Origin: Acidimicrobiia bacterium
GTDB lineage: Bacteria; Actinomycetota; Acidimicrobiia; IMCC26256; JAENVU01
Direction: 5' to 3'
Assembly: GCA_025361725.1 (NCBI GenBank)
Contig: JANYJV010000075.1
Coordinates: 1 to 38,428, forward strand
Length of the DNA stretch: 38,428 bases
In this document: positions 17,716-25,452 of the stretch, in pieces
How the letters are laid out: the number at the start of each line of letters is the position of its first letter
Numbering within the stretch: the first letter of the stretch is position 1
The notes under the pieces: model-generated
Told to the model about the DNA's origin: nothing
The model's input: only the letters and a program-made list of their open reading frames with translations
The model's database searches: none
Translations under genes and position numbers: made by a program

Positions 17716-18012
17716 TCACACGGGCGGTCTGCCTTGATCGTCGATTCCCTCTCCGGATCCGGACTCGTCGCCGAGTCGCAGTTCGCGGTTGACGATGGCG
17801 CGCCCGACCCGATCGATGGGCGTTGCGGTGCTGAACGCGTGGGCTCGGATCGTCAACAACGCGTCCGCCACGGAGATGTCGAGTTGCACTGCAAGCATTC
17901 CTGCAGCCTGATGGACGACCCTACGCAGCCCCGTGGCCGCTTCCAACTCGCCCGGCAATGCTGTCCGCGACTCGGCGGAGTCCGTCTCCGATCGCCTCGC
18001 CGGTGAACCCAC
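17716..18012 (-). CDS. ANTAR-domain protein, N-terminus uncertain (possible remnant)
   Basis: 98-residue frame whose residues 32-82 are an ANTAR RNA-binding domain: VVHQAAGMLAVQLDISVADA, then RAHAFSTATPIDRVGRAIVNREL. ANTAR proteins act as transcription antiterminators and normally carry a GAF or receiver domain in front, which is absent here. The GTG at 18012 lacks a clear ribosome site. A different frame just upstream (about 17965-18065) reads like protein (YEHLDGFGGFTGEAIGDGL), hinting at a frame change or a decayed N-terminus. It converges on the STAS gene with only 7 bases between the stops. Confidence 0.6.
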   Translation of the reverse strand: MGSPARRSETDSAESRTALPGELEAATGLRRVVHQAAGMLAVQLDISVADALLTIRAHAFSTATPIDRVGRAIVNRELRLGDESGSGEGIDDQGRPPV

Positions 18013-18258
18013 CGAACCCGTCGAGGTGTTCGTACGCCCAACCCGAGCCCGTCCACCACGCGTGACCGAGCGCGCCCTACGAGGGCCGCACGCGACGGCG
18101 CGTCAGGTGCCGGCATCGCGAGATCCGACCTCACGGTCGTCGTGGGGCCGCTCAGAACGTACGGCTGAGAAGTTCTCGCTCTGCGGCAGCCGAATCTTCG
18201 GGATTCTCCGCGGCCCCACCGCGTCCCCAACGCGAAATCGCGCGACTCCGAACGCGAA

Positions 18259-18282
18259 TCAGCGGCCCGTTTGGGCCGCTGA
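18259..18282 (-). terminator. Stem-loop terminator after tRNA-Gly
   Basis: Perfect 10-bp stem TCAGCGGCCC / GGGCCGCTGA around a GTTT loop (read on plus), beginning 14 bases past the 3' end of the minus-strand tRNA. There is no long T-tract. Position suggests it ends the tRNA transcript. Confidence 0.65.
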
Positions 18283-18296
18283 CCAGCTTGTTCTCT

Positions 18297-18371
18297 TGGA
18301 GCGGACGACGGGATTCGAACCCGCGACCCTCACCTTGGCAAGGTGATGCTCTACCACTGAGCCACGTCCGC
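18297..18371 (-). tRNA. tRNA-Gly (anticodon GCC)
   Basis: Folds as a complete cloverleaf on the minus strand: acceptor GCGGACG/CGTCCGC, D-arm GCTCAGTGGTAGAGC, anticodon stem TCACC/GGTGA with loop TTGCCAA (anticodon GCC), T-arm GCGGGTTCGAATCCCGT. The discriminator is T (U) and the CCA end is genome-encoded (18297-18299). Reads GGC and GGT glycine codons. Confidence 0.97.
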
Positions 18372-18421
18372 CTGAGTCAGTGAAGATAGCAGCGGACTCT
18401 TCCACCCCGTAGCCTCCGGCG

Positions 18422-19318
18422 ATGCGCATCACAATCTTCGGTGGAGAAGTGCCAACCCTCGACGCGGCCGTGGCCGCAGCCAAACAAGTGGAAGCGGAGG
18501 GATTCGACGGCTTCTACATCCCGCAGATTTTCGGGCTCGATGCACTCACAACGCTCGCGATCGTCGGGCGAGAGGTCCCTCGGATCGAGCTCGGCACCGG
18601 GGTCGTCCCCACCTACCCACGCCACCCGATGATGCTCGCCGCACAGGCGCTCACCACCCAGCAGGCCTGCGGCGGTCGCCTCACCCTCGGAATCGGGCTC
18701 TCCCACCAGATCGTCATCGAGTCGATGTTCGGCTACTCCTACGACAAGCCGGCGCGCCACATGCGTGAGTACCTCTCGATCTTGATGCCACTCTTGCACG
18801 GCGAGGCCAGTGCATTCACGGGCGAGACCCTCACCGGGAATGGTTCGATCGCAGTCGACGCGGCGCCGGTTCCCGTCCTCGTCGCCGCCCTCGGCCCGCG
18901 CATGCTCGAACTCGCAGGGCGGCTGACGGAAGGCACCGTCACTTGGATGACCGGACCGGCCACGCTGGAGTCCCACATCGTCCCGTCGATCCAGAAAGCC
19001 GCGGCCGACGCAGGGCGTCCGGCACCGCGCGTCGCGGTTGGCCTTCCCGTGTGTGTCACCGACGACGCCGCCGGCGCGCGTGAGCGCGCGGCCAAGACCT
19101 TCGAGGTCTACGGCATGCTCCCGAGCTACCGCGCGATGTTGGACCGTGAGGGCGCGGCCGGTCCGGCCGACGTGGCGATTGTCGGTGACGAAGCGACCGT
19201 CGCGGCAGGGATCAAACGCGTCGCCGATGCCGGAGCGACGGACTTCTCCGCTGCAGAGTTCGCAACCGCCCCCAACGAACGCACCCGGACTCGTGAGCTG
19301 CTTCGCTCACTCCTGTGA
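18422..19318 (+). CDS. LLM-class F420-dependent oxidoreductase
   Basis: 298-residue TIM-barrel of the bacterial luciferase-like family. It starts MRITIFGGEVPTLDAAVAAA and includes VEAEGFDGFYIPQIFGLDAL, IELGTGVVPTYPRHPMMLA and GRLTLGIGLSHQ, the layout of actinobacterial F420-dependent enzymes (TIGR03564-like). F420 rather than FMN use is inferred from the family and taxon. It is coupled to the following hydrolase by GTGA (19315-19318). The tRNA-Gly gene is divergent 50 bases upstream. Substrate unknown. Confidence 0.84.
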   Translation: MRITIFGGEVPTLDAAVAAAKQVEAEGFDGFYIPQIFGLDALTTLAIVGREVPRIELGTGVVPTYPRHPMMLAAQALTTQQACGGRLTLGIGLSHQIVIESMFGYSYDKPARHMREYLSILMPLLHGEASAFTGETLTGNGSIAVDAAPVPVLVAALGPRMLELAGRLTEGTVTWMTGPATLESHIVPSIQKAAADAGRPAPRVAVGLPVCVTDDAAGARERAAKTFEVYGMLPSYRAMLDREGAAGPADVAIVGDEATVAAGIKRVADAGATDFSAAEFATAPNERTRTRELLRSLL

Positions 19319-20010
19319 GCGACGCCTCCACAACCGACGGGCCGAACGGTCCGCGTTCTCCCCTCGAACTCCTCGAGGTGATGGCGCGCGAAGAAGTCGT
19401 CATCAACGAAGACCTCCGTCACCTCGAGATCTACACGATGCGCGGCCTGCTCACGATTCTCTGGCAGGGACCGGTCGACGCGGAGCACGTGGTCCTCATG
19501 TCCGGTGGCGGCATGGGCGGGCTCCTCGGTCCCGCCGGCGGGCTGTACCACGACCTCGGTGTCAGCTTCGCCGAGCAAGGGATCGGCACTCTGCGCGTCG
19601 GGTATCGGAAGGCGAATGATCTTGTGCGGTGTGTGCACGACGTTGCTGCGGCCGCGGACCTCGCGTCCCGAGCCGGCGGCGAACGATTCGTGACCGTCGG
19701 CCACTCGTTCGGCGGTGCGGTCGCGGTTCAAGCGGGCATGGTGCTCGGCCAACACTGCGCCGGGATCGTGACCCTCTCCACGCAGTCGGCCGGGTGTGAG
19801 GACGCAGGCCTGCTCGACGCCGCGGTGCCGGTGCTGTTGCTTCACGGCGACCGGGACGAGATCCTTCCGCCCGACACGTCGGCCGTGGTCCGCATGTTGA
19901 TCGGGCACGGCGACCTGGAGATTCTCCCGGGCGCCGGACATCTCCTCACCGAAGCGTCCGAACATCTCCGCTCCCGGCTCGAAGACTGGATCCCCACTCA
20001 CCTCGGTTGA
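19315..20010 (+). CDS. Alpha/beta hydrolase
   Basis: 231-residue hydrolase with nucleophile elbow GHSFGG (Ser131), an acidic residue in LLLHGDRDEILP (Asp179 or 181) and His209 in LPGAGHLL. The oxyanion region LMSGGGMGG is Gly-rich. The first 25 residues are polar and may be disordered. GTG 19315 overlaps the LLM gene's stop (GTGA), so it is probably produced together with it. Substrate not identifiable. Confidence 0.8.
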   Translation: MSDASTTDGPNGPRSPLELLEVMAREEVVINEDLRHLEIYTMRGLLTILWQGPVDAEHVVLMSGGGMGGLLGPAGGLYHDLGVSFAEQGIGTLRVGYRKANDLVRCVHDVAAAADLASRAGGERFVTVGHSFGGAVAVQAGMVLGQHCAGIVTLSTQSAGCEDAGLLDAAVPVLLLHGDRDEILPPDTSAVVRMLIGHGDLEILPGAGHLLTEASEHLRSRLEDWIPTHLG

Positions 20011-20029
20011 CTTCCCACCAAATCCCCCG

Positions 20030-20076
20030 TTTTGGCGTCCACACGCGCGCTCCCACAGCAACTGAGGACGCCAAAA
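20030..20076. terminator. Inverted repeat in a convergent gap, probable bidirectional terminator
   Basis: TTTTGGCGTCC at 20030-20040 and GGACGCCAAAA at 20066-20076 are perfect complements around 25 bases, flanked by a further CCACC/GGTGG pair. It sits between the convergent hydrolase and FUSC stops. The T-rich outer ends on both strands suit termination in both directions. Similar T-rich palindromes occur at 37219-37349. Confidence 0.6.
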
Positions 20077-20091
20077 TCGCGGTGGAGGCCG

Positions 20092-21285
20092 TTAGGGGCG
20101 CGCGTCGACCAGAGCTGCGGTGGTGAGGAGCCAGTCTTGAGCGAGCAATGAACGGGTGACGCTTTCGGCGTGATCACGTCCGAGCTCGACCGCAGCCTCG
20201 GCGGCCGAGAGCGTCGAAGCGGCAAAGCGGGGACCGCATGGCGGACTGGGTGCGCCCCGTCCGGCTGACAGATCGGCGGCGAGCTCGATGGCGGACTCGT
20301 GGAGCGCGCGGTCGAGACCGGAATCGCCGAGCCCGTCGTTCGTGCGATCGTCGGGAACAAGGTGTCGAATCGCGACAATGGCGTCGGCGGCGACGCTGGC
20401 CTGTGATGCAACCCCCAGGCGAGCGATCCACGGGTCGACCACCGTCGGGTCGCTGCGGAGCCGCATCTCGGAGACCCCGACGGCTTCGCGACGGTCACGC
20501 CATCCGGCTTCGGGCGGACGAGCGAACGTCGACGCGAGCAACACCCCAACTCTCGTTGACAAGTCCGCGGTGAGGCGCGCCACGAGCGGCTCCAAACGAC
20601 GGGGCCAGAAGATCAGAGCCGCCACGGCACTGACCGCGACTCAGAGGCCAACGTTCTCCAACCGCACGAGTCCGATCTCCCAACCGCTCGGCTCGACGAT
20701 GTTGAAGAGCGCACTGACCGCGACGGTGAAGGCCGCCTGGATGCCTGAGACTTGCGGCAAGTAGCCGGCCCCGAAGAACCCGACGACGAGCAGCACCCAG
20801 AACACCGGCTGATCGAGGCCGACGACCGCGAACGCGAGTGCAGCCGCGCCGAAACCGACCGCCGTCCCGACCGCCGCCGAGACCGCGGACCGGCCGGTCG
20901 CGAACGCGCACGACCGCAACAGGATGGTCGGACTCATCGCCGTCGACCACCGGGGACCGAGATTCGCAAGGAACCGAACCGTCGCCACCACGGCAAACGT
21001 CAGGATGACGGCCGGAATCGGTGACGCCGACACCCACGTTCCCAACCCGAGCAGGAGTGCCCCGCCGAGCCCGAGCAGGAAGTACGCCGCGTTCCGACTC
21101 CGGTGCGTGCCGCCGAAGTCGGCGAACAGCAATGCTGCGCACCCGCCGAAGACGGCGCAGAGCGCGACGGCGTCGTTGTCGAGCACCGCAACCGAGAATG
21201 CGAACACGAGCGGTCCCACGATCGCGGTCCGGATGCCGCGTAGGAGCGCCAGTCCGCCGGGGTCGCGAGCGGCGAGGCGCTCCAC
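20092..21285 (-). pseudogene. FUSC-family (aromatic acid exporter-like) transporter interrupted by an in-frame TGA
   Basis: Part 1 (21285-20641) has about six hydrophobic segments, a typical FUSC transmembrane half, ending PSGWEIGLVRLENVGL. An in-frame TGA (20643-20641) follows, and the same frame continues VAVSAVAALIFWPRRLEPL, exactly the segment that follows in intact FUSC proteins, then a soluble domain of about 170 residues to 20092. The family normally has a small residue, usually Gly, here, so GGA to TGA is the simplest explanation. A GTG 15 bases after the stop (20625) could restart the soluble part. Start is uncertain; GTG 21285 is chosen because further upstream overlaps the LLM gene. 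FUSC proteins export aromatic or other organic anions. Confidence 0.75.
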
Positions 21286-21301
21286 CCAACTGTGGCGGGC
21301 G

Positions 21302-22234
21302 CTAGTGACCGGCAAGACGCTCGACGACCGGCGCGAACATTTCCATCTCGTCACCACCGACGACGGCGTAACTCACGCCCCACCGGTCACGGCGGGACTC
21401 CATCAGGTCACACACCTCGTCGACGCTGCCGACCAGTGCGAGCCCCGCCTCCAGGGCGTCCTCGGCCGAGATCCCGAAACCGGGTGCTACCGCGTCGGCG
21501 AACTTCTGCCGGTCGTCGGTGATCGAAGCGAGGAAGTAGCGGATCTGCAGTTCGAGATCGTCGAACCTCGCACCGGCGCCTTCCTTGATCCACGCCACCT
21601 TCTGGTCGGTCATGGCGGCGAGCGAATCGGTGACGGCCTCCGCGGTCACGGCGCCGGCGCGCAGGTTCGGGTTGATCCCGACGATGTCCGCCTCGCGTCC
21701 CGCGAGCTTCAGCACGCGTGGTCCGCCGCCGCCGATGAGCACCGGCACGTGGGCCTGGGTCGGCTTGGGGATCGACTGGTACTCGCTGACCGTGTAGTGG
21801 TCTCCGCTGAAGGAGAACGCGTCCGGTCCGTAACAACCTTTGATGACGGCGAGTGCTTCTTCGAGCCGCTCGATTCGCACACCGGGACGGTCGTACGGAA
21901 GTCCGAGCGCGGTGTAGTCGACTTCCATCCAGCCGGCGCCGATCCCGAGTTCGGTCCGGCCGCCGGACAGCACGTCGATGGTTGCGATCTCCTTCGCGAG
22001 GATCGCGGGATGCTTGTAGTCGTTGTCGAACACCAGCGCACCCACGCGGAGCGTCTTCGTGGACGCGGCCGCCACGGCCATCGCCACCATCGGCGCGAGT
22101 TCGGTATCAATGAAGTGATCGGGGAAGTAGAGCGTGGAGTATCCGAGTTCTTCGGCGCGCTCCGCCGTCTTCGCGAACGATTCGGGAGTGAAGTTCCCGC
22201 CGATCTGCACACCGAAACGAAAGTTCTTCACCAT
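21302..22234 (-). CDS. LLM-class F420-dependent oxidoreductase (TIGR03621-like)
   Basis: 310-residue luciferase-like protein: FRFGVQIGGNFTPESFAKTA at the start, then LGYSTLYFPDHFIDTELAPM, RVGALVFDNDYKHPAILAKE, GRTELGIGAGWMEVDY and VPVLIGGGGPRVLKLAGREA, the standard order for actinobacterial F420-type enzymes. The ATG at 22234 is preceded by AAGGATTGG; the frame is open further upstream without a better start. The FUSC gene begins about 17 bases after its stop. Reaction unknown. Confidence 0.84.
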   Translation of the reverse strand: MVKNFRFGVQIGGNFTPESFAKTAERAEELGYSTLYFPDHFIDTELAPMVAMAVAAASTKTLRVGALVFDNDYKHPAILAKEIATIDVLSGGRTELGIGAGWMEVDYTALGLPYDRPGVRIERLEEALAVIKGCYGPDAFSFSGDHYTVSEYQSIPKPTQAHVPVLIGGGGPRVLKLAGREADIVGINPNLRAGAVTAEAVTDSLAAMTDQKVAWIKEGAGARFDDLELQIRYFLASITDDRQKFADAVAPGFGISAEDALEAGLALVGSVDEVCDLMESRRDRWGVSYAVVGGDEMEMFAPVVERLAGH

Positions 22235-22317
22235 TCGGAATCCAATCCTTCTGCGACGGTCAGTCGCGCCCGGTGACGAAATACTCGCGGCCGGCTGCCG
22301 GCGAGGGTCGAAGATTC

Positions 22318-22334
22318 GCGTGGTACTACCACGC
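22318..22334. promoter_or_regulatory. Near-perfect palindrome between dut and the LLM gene
   Basis: GCGTGGTA-C-TACCACGC: two perfect 8-base arms around one base, in the 127-base gap between the dut stop and the LLM start (both minus strand). The tight arms suggest an operator for the LLM/FUSC transcript rather than a terminator. Binding protein unknown. Confidence 0.35.
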
Positions 22335-22361
22335 CGGAGTCGGGAATGCGCTGATCGCAGT

Positions 22362-22796
22362 TTACCGGCCGCTCGAACCGAACCCGAAGGTGTCTCGGGT
22401 GGTGCCGTCCAACACATCGACGGCATGCCACTCGACGTACGTAACCGCCTGGATCACGAGTTGTCCGATGCGGTCCCCCCGGTGCACCTCGTACGCCGTG
22501 TCGGGGTCGGTGTTGATGAGTAGCACCTTCAACTCGCCGCGATATTGCGCGTCGATGAGACCCGGTGCATTGAGCACCGTGACGCCGTGTTTGAGCGCCA
22601 GCCCTGAGCGCGGGAGCACGAGACCGGCATGTCCGGAAGGGATCGCGATCGCCAGGCCCGTCGGCACCCGCGCGCGTCCCCCGGCGGGCTCGATCGTGAT
22701 GTCGGCGTTGGCGCAAAGGTCATACCCCGCATCGTCGTCGTGTGCCTGGTGCGGAAGGGTGGCTTCGGGGTCGAGTCGAGTGATCGGTATTTGCAC
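22362..22796 (-). CDS. dut: dUTP diphosphatase (dUTPase)
   Basis: 144-residue trimeric-type dUTPase with all five motifs: DDAGYDL (21-27), RSGLALK (63-69), NAPGLIDAQYRGE (76-88, catalytic Asp82), GDRIGQLV (107-114) and FGFGSSGR (137-144). It hydrolyses dUTP to dUMP and pyrophosphate, preventing uracil in DNA and feeding thymidylate synthesis. Length is standard. Divergent from the TetR gene, with 85 bases between starts. Confidence 0.96.
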   Translation of the reverse strand: MQIPITRLDPEATLPHQAHDDDAGYDLCANADITIEPAGGRARVPTGLAIAIPSGHAGLVLPRSGLALKHGVTVLNAPGLIDAQYRGELKVLLINTDPDTAYEVHRGDRIGQLVIQAVTYVEWHAVDVLDGTTRDTFGFGSSGR

Positions 22797-22881
22797 GCCC
22801 AGACCCTACGAGACGACGCCGGATCGGTCGTCAGGGGCGGTCGGTGCGCAGGATCGACCAAACCGGAATAGCATTCCGCCG

Positions 22882-23487
22882 ATGGGGAACGTCATTGCAG
22901 CTCTCGCCGATCGAGCCGTGTCGGAACGCCACGAGGCGGCAACGACCGAGGTCCGGTCGCTGCTCGACGCAGCCCTGCACGTGATGCAGCGCGACGACAC
23001 GTTGGATCCGCCAGTTGCGCAGATCGTGAAGGTCTCCGGTTTGTCGAACCAGGCGTTCTACCGCCACTTTGCCGGCAAGGACGCGCTGCTGGTGGCCCTC
23101 CTTGCCGACGGTCGGGAGCGCCTGGCCCACACCATCGAGCGCCGCATGGCCCGAGCCGAGAACCGGGACGACGCGATTCGGGCGTGGGTCCTCGCCGTCC
23201 TTGATCAAGCGCGTGACCCGAAGGCCGCCGCCGCTACCCGTCCGTTCGTGGCCAACAGCGAACGGCTCGCAGTTGGGTATCCCGACGCAGTCGCAGCCTC
23301 TCGCGCCGAACTCACGCGGCTGCTGGTGAAGGTCATCGATGCGGCGGACGCGCTCGCGGTGTTTCACCTCGCGATGGGATCCATGCACGAAGCCATCGGT
23401 GCCCGTCGGACCATCACCCGCCGGGATGCCGATGCAATCTGTGACTTCGCGGTCCGGGGTTGTTCGCCACGAGTGGCGAAGCTGTGA
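22882..23487 (+). CDS. TetR-family transcriptional regulator
   Basis: 201-residue regulator. The N-terminal helix-turn-helix reads VAQIVKVSGLSNQAFYRHFAGKDALLVALL (about 48-77), a clear TetR signature. The C-terminal ligand domain is all-helical and unassigned. It is the first gene of the oxidoreductase operon: its TGA overlaps the next GTG (23484-23487). It probably controls this operon in response to an acyl-CoA or acid ligand (inference from context). No clear operator palindrome was found in the 85-base promoter gap. Confidence 0.85.
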   Translation: MGNVIAALADRAVSERHEAATTEVRSLLDAALHVMQRDDTLDPPVAQIVKVSGLSNQAFYRHFAGKDALLVALLADGRERLAHTIERRMARAENRDDAIRAWVLAVLDQARDPKAAAATRPFVANSERLAVGYPDAVAASRAELTRLLVKVIDAADALAVFHLAMGSMHEAIGARRTITRRDADAICDFAVRGCSPRVAKL

Positions 23488-24044
23488 CCGAGCAGGAGCT
23501 CCTCCTTACCGGCATCGGCGGCCAAGGCGTGCAGTTGTGTGCGCAGGTCTTGGCGCGGGGTGCGGTCATCGAGGGGAAGCACGTGATGTTGTTCGGCGTC
23601 TACGGCGGCGCGATGCGCGGGATGAACACGGACGCCACGCTCGTCGTCGGCGACGGGCCGCTCCTCTCACCACCGCTGCTGTCTCACACCAGTTCCGCAA
23701 TCGGTATGCATGACAAGTTCTGGCGGCCCCTCGCACCGAAGTTGCGCGACGGCGCTTTGGTGCTCCTGAACGACGACACGTTCGACGCGCCCGTCGACCC
23801 GGTCCGGTATCGGGTCCTCCGGGTGCCCGCGACCGAACGAGCCACCGCACTGGGGCACGCGCTCGGCGGTTCGATGGTGATGGCCGGCGCATATGCCGCG
23901 GCGTCGGGCATGATCGGCATCGATGCCTTGATCGCCGGGATGCACGAGTCGGTTCCCTCGTATCGGACGCAACACGTCGAAGCAAACGAACGGACGCTGC
24001 GAGACGGTTTCGAGTGGGCGACGTCCGCAGCGGTCTCGACATGA
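23484..24044 (+). CDS. korC: 2-oxoacid:ferredoxin oxidoreductase, gamma subunit
   Basis: 186-residue subunit of the POR/KOR gamma family: LLLTGIGGQGVQLCAQVLAR at the N-terminus, GVYGGAMRGMNTDATLVVGD, and a middle LRDGALVLLNDDTFDA. The gamma subunit lies at the CoA-binding interface of these enzymes, which oxidatively decarboxylate 2-oxoacids to acyl-CoA. GTG 23484 overlaps the TetR stop, and its own stop overlaps the next ATG (ATGA, 24041). The four-subunit order here is gamma-delta-alpha-beta. The symbol is by analogy; a branched-chain (Vor-type) specificity is equally possible. Confidence 0.85.
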   Translation: MTEQELLLTGIGGQGVQLCAQVLARGAVIEGKHVMLFGVYGGAMRGMNTDATLVVGDGPLLSPPLLSHTSSAIGMHDKFWRPLAPKLRDGALVLLNDDTFDAPVDPVRYRVLRVPATERATALGHALGGSMVMAGAYAAASGMIGIDALIAGMHESVPSYRTQHVEANERTLRDGFEWATSAAVST

Positions 24045-24352
24045 GTGGGACGGTCACGATCGACGTCGACGTGTGCAAAGGCTGCGAACTCTGTATCGGC
24101 GCGTGCCCGCCACGCGTGCTGACGATGAGCGAACCGGTCAACCGCCTCGGCTACCGCTACCCCGAGTTGGCGTCCGGCTGCACCGGCTGCGCCGCCTGCC
24201 AACTCATCTGCCCCGACTTCGTGTTCGAAGTCTTCCGCTCCCCACGGGACCCCTCAAACAAGAGTGGAGCGGAGGGGGCACGCGCCAGCAGCCGTTCGGA
24301 CAGCGGAGCGTGGCCCGAGCGGCCCGGCCCGCAGGGCCAAGAGCGGAAATGA
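24041..24352 (+). CDS. korD: 2-oxoacid:ferredoxin oxidoreductase, delta (2[4Fe-4S] ferredoxin) subunit with repeat-derived tail
   Basis: 103-residue protein. Residues 1-66 form a two-cluster ferredoxin: C12, C15, C18, C22 and C47, C50, C53, C57, each CxxCxxC..CP. It passes electrons from the ThDP subunit. The core ends at PDFVFEVFR; residues 67-103 are an extra basic, Gly/Pro-rich tail ending AWPERPGPQGQERK. That tail is encoded by linker element copy B and matches the microORF at 9231-9326 in the same frame. The stop overlaps korA by ATGA. The tail is probably a fused linker rather than a catalytic part. Confidence 0.87.
   Translation: MSGTVTIDVDVCKGCELCIGACPPRVLTMSEPVNRLGYRYPELASGCTGCAACQLICPDFVFEVFRSPRDPSNKSGAEGARASSRSDSGAWPERPGPQGQERK
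24276..24346 (+). repeat. Linker element, copy B (core 24321-24338)
   Basis: Contains the 18-base core GGCCCGGCCCGCAGGGCC followed by AAGAGCGGA, ending two bases before the korA start. The 5' part (GGGCACGCGCCAGCAGCCG) is nearly identical to copy A. Unlike the other copies it has no start codon of its own; it is read as the tail of the ferredoxin gene. Confidence 0.75.
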
Positions 24353-25452
24353 AGCAGCTCATGGAGGGGTCGGAGGCGATGGCAGAGGCGGCCATCGCCG
24401 CGGGGTGTCGGTTTTTTGCGGGCTATCCGATGACGCCGTTCACCGAGCTCCACGAGCACTTCGCTCGGCTGCTCCCGGAGTCCGGCGGCGTCTGCATCAA
24501 TGCGGAGAGCGAACTCGAAGCCGTCGGCATGAGCTGGGGTGCACTGGCGACGGGCGCGCGTGCGGCCACCGGTTCGACTGGCCAGGGCCTGTCGCTCATG
24601 CAGGAGAGTTTCAGTGAGATCACGTTGGCCGAGTTGCCACTCGTCATCTTCAACATGGCTCGCGGGCAGCAGGACTACTTCCAATCCACCCGCGGCGGCG
24701 GTCACGGCGACTACCGCCACATCGTGCTCGCGCCCATGGACATCGGCGAAGCCGTCGAGCACACCCAACTCGCGTTCCACCTCGCGGACACCTGGCGGAC
24801 TCCAGTCCTGATCTACGGCGACTACCTCCTCGCGCACGTCCAAGAGGCCGTCGACGTCACGCCGATAGCGTTCCCGCCGGTGCCCGCCAAGGAGTGGGCA
24901 GTCGACGGATCGCTCACCGGTACGGGCCGGTCCCGCATCGTGTCGCCGCTCGGCTTCGACAAGCACGGAAGACCGAGCGAAGGCATCGAGAACCACTTGC
25001 GCGCGATCATCGCCAACCAGGAGCGCATTGCAGCAGAAGAGGTTCGAGTCGAGACCGGCTACCTCGACGACGCCGAGACCGTCATTGTGGCGTTCGGTCC
25101 CCCGGGTAAGTTCGTCCGGTACGTCGTCGCTGCACTGCGGGCCGAGGGCCAGAAGATCGGTTACGTCCGGCCCATCACGTTGTGGCCGTTTCCCTACGAC
25201 GCCGTGGCCGACGCGGCCGAGCGAGCGGATCGCGTTGGTGTCTTCGAGATGTGTGCCGGACAGATGATCGACGATGTCCGGCTCGGTGTGCTCGGGCGCG
25301 CACCCGTCACGTTCATCGGCGGGATCTCCACCGATGGTTCGGGATTCGGAGTCGGCCCTCTCCTCGACGTCGAACACATTCGCGCCCGCATCCTCGCGCT
25401 GCACCGTGGCGAACCGCTCCCTCCACTCCCCCACAACCAGAGGCAGTTTTGA
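24349..25452 (+). CDS. korA: 2-oxoacid:ferredoxin oxidoreductase, alpha subunit
   Basis: 367-residue alpha subunit of the VorB/KorA type: MEGSEAMAEAAIAAGCRFFAGYPMTPFTEL at the start, then INAESELEAVGMSWGALATG and GSTGQGLSLMQESFSEITLA, which form the ThDP pyrimidine-binding side, and a C-terminal FGPPGKFVRYVVAALRAEG domain. The alpha and beta subunits together form the active site. ATG 24349 overlaps the ferredoxin stop (ATGA); TGATG links it to korB. Substrate could be 2-oxoglutarate or branched-chain 2-oxoacids; the neighbouring acyl-CoA dehydrogenase favours the latter slightly. Confidence 0.86.
   Translation: MKQLMEGSEAMAEAAIAAGCRFFAGYPMTPFTELHEHFARLLPESGGVCINAESELEAVGMSWGALATGARAATGSTGQGLSLMQESFSEITLAELPLVIFNMARGQQDYFQSTRGGGHGDYRHIVLAPMDIGEAVEHTQLAFHLADTWRTPVLIYGDYLLAHVQEAVDVTPIAFPPVPAKEWAVDGSLTGTGRSRIVSPLGFDKHGRPSEGIENHLRAIIANQERIAAEEVRVETGYLDDAETVIVAFGPPGKFVRYVVAALRAEGQKIGYVRPITLWPFPYDAVADAAERADRVGVFEMCAGQMIDDVRLGVLGRAPVTFIGGISTDGSGFGVGPLLDVEHIRARILALHRGEPLPPLPHNQRQF

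Noticed and set aside
20625-20660. Selenocysteine or UGA recoding in the FUSC gene
   Set aside because: No SECIS-like hairpin was evident and many genes here end in TGA; a nonsense change or error is simpler.
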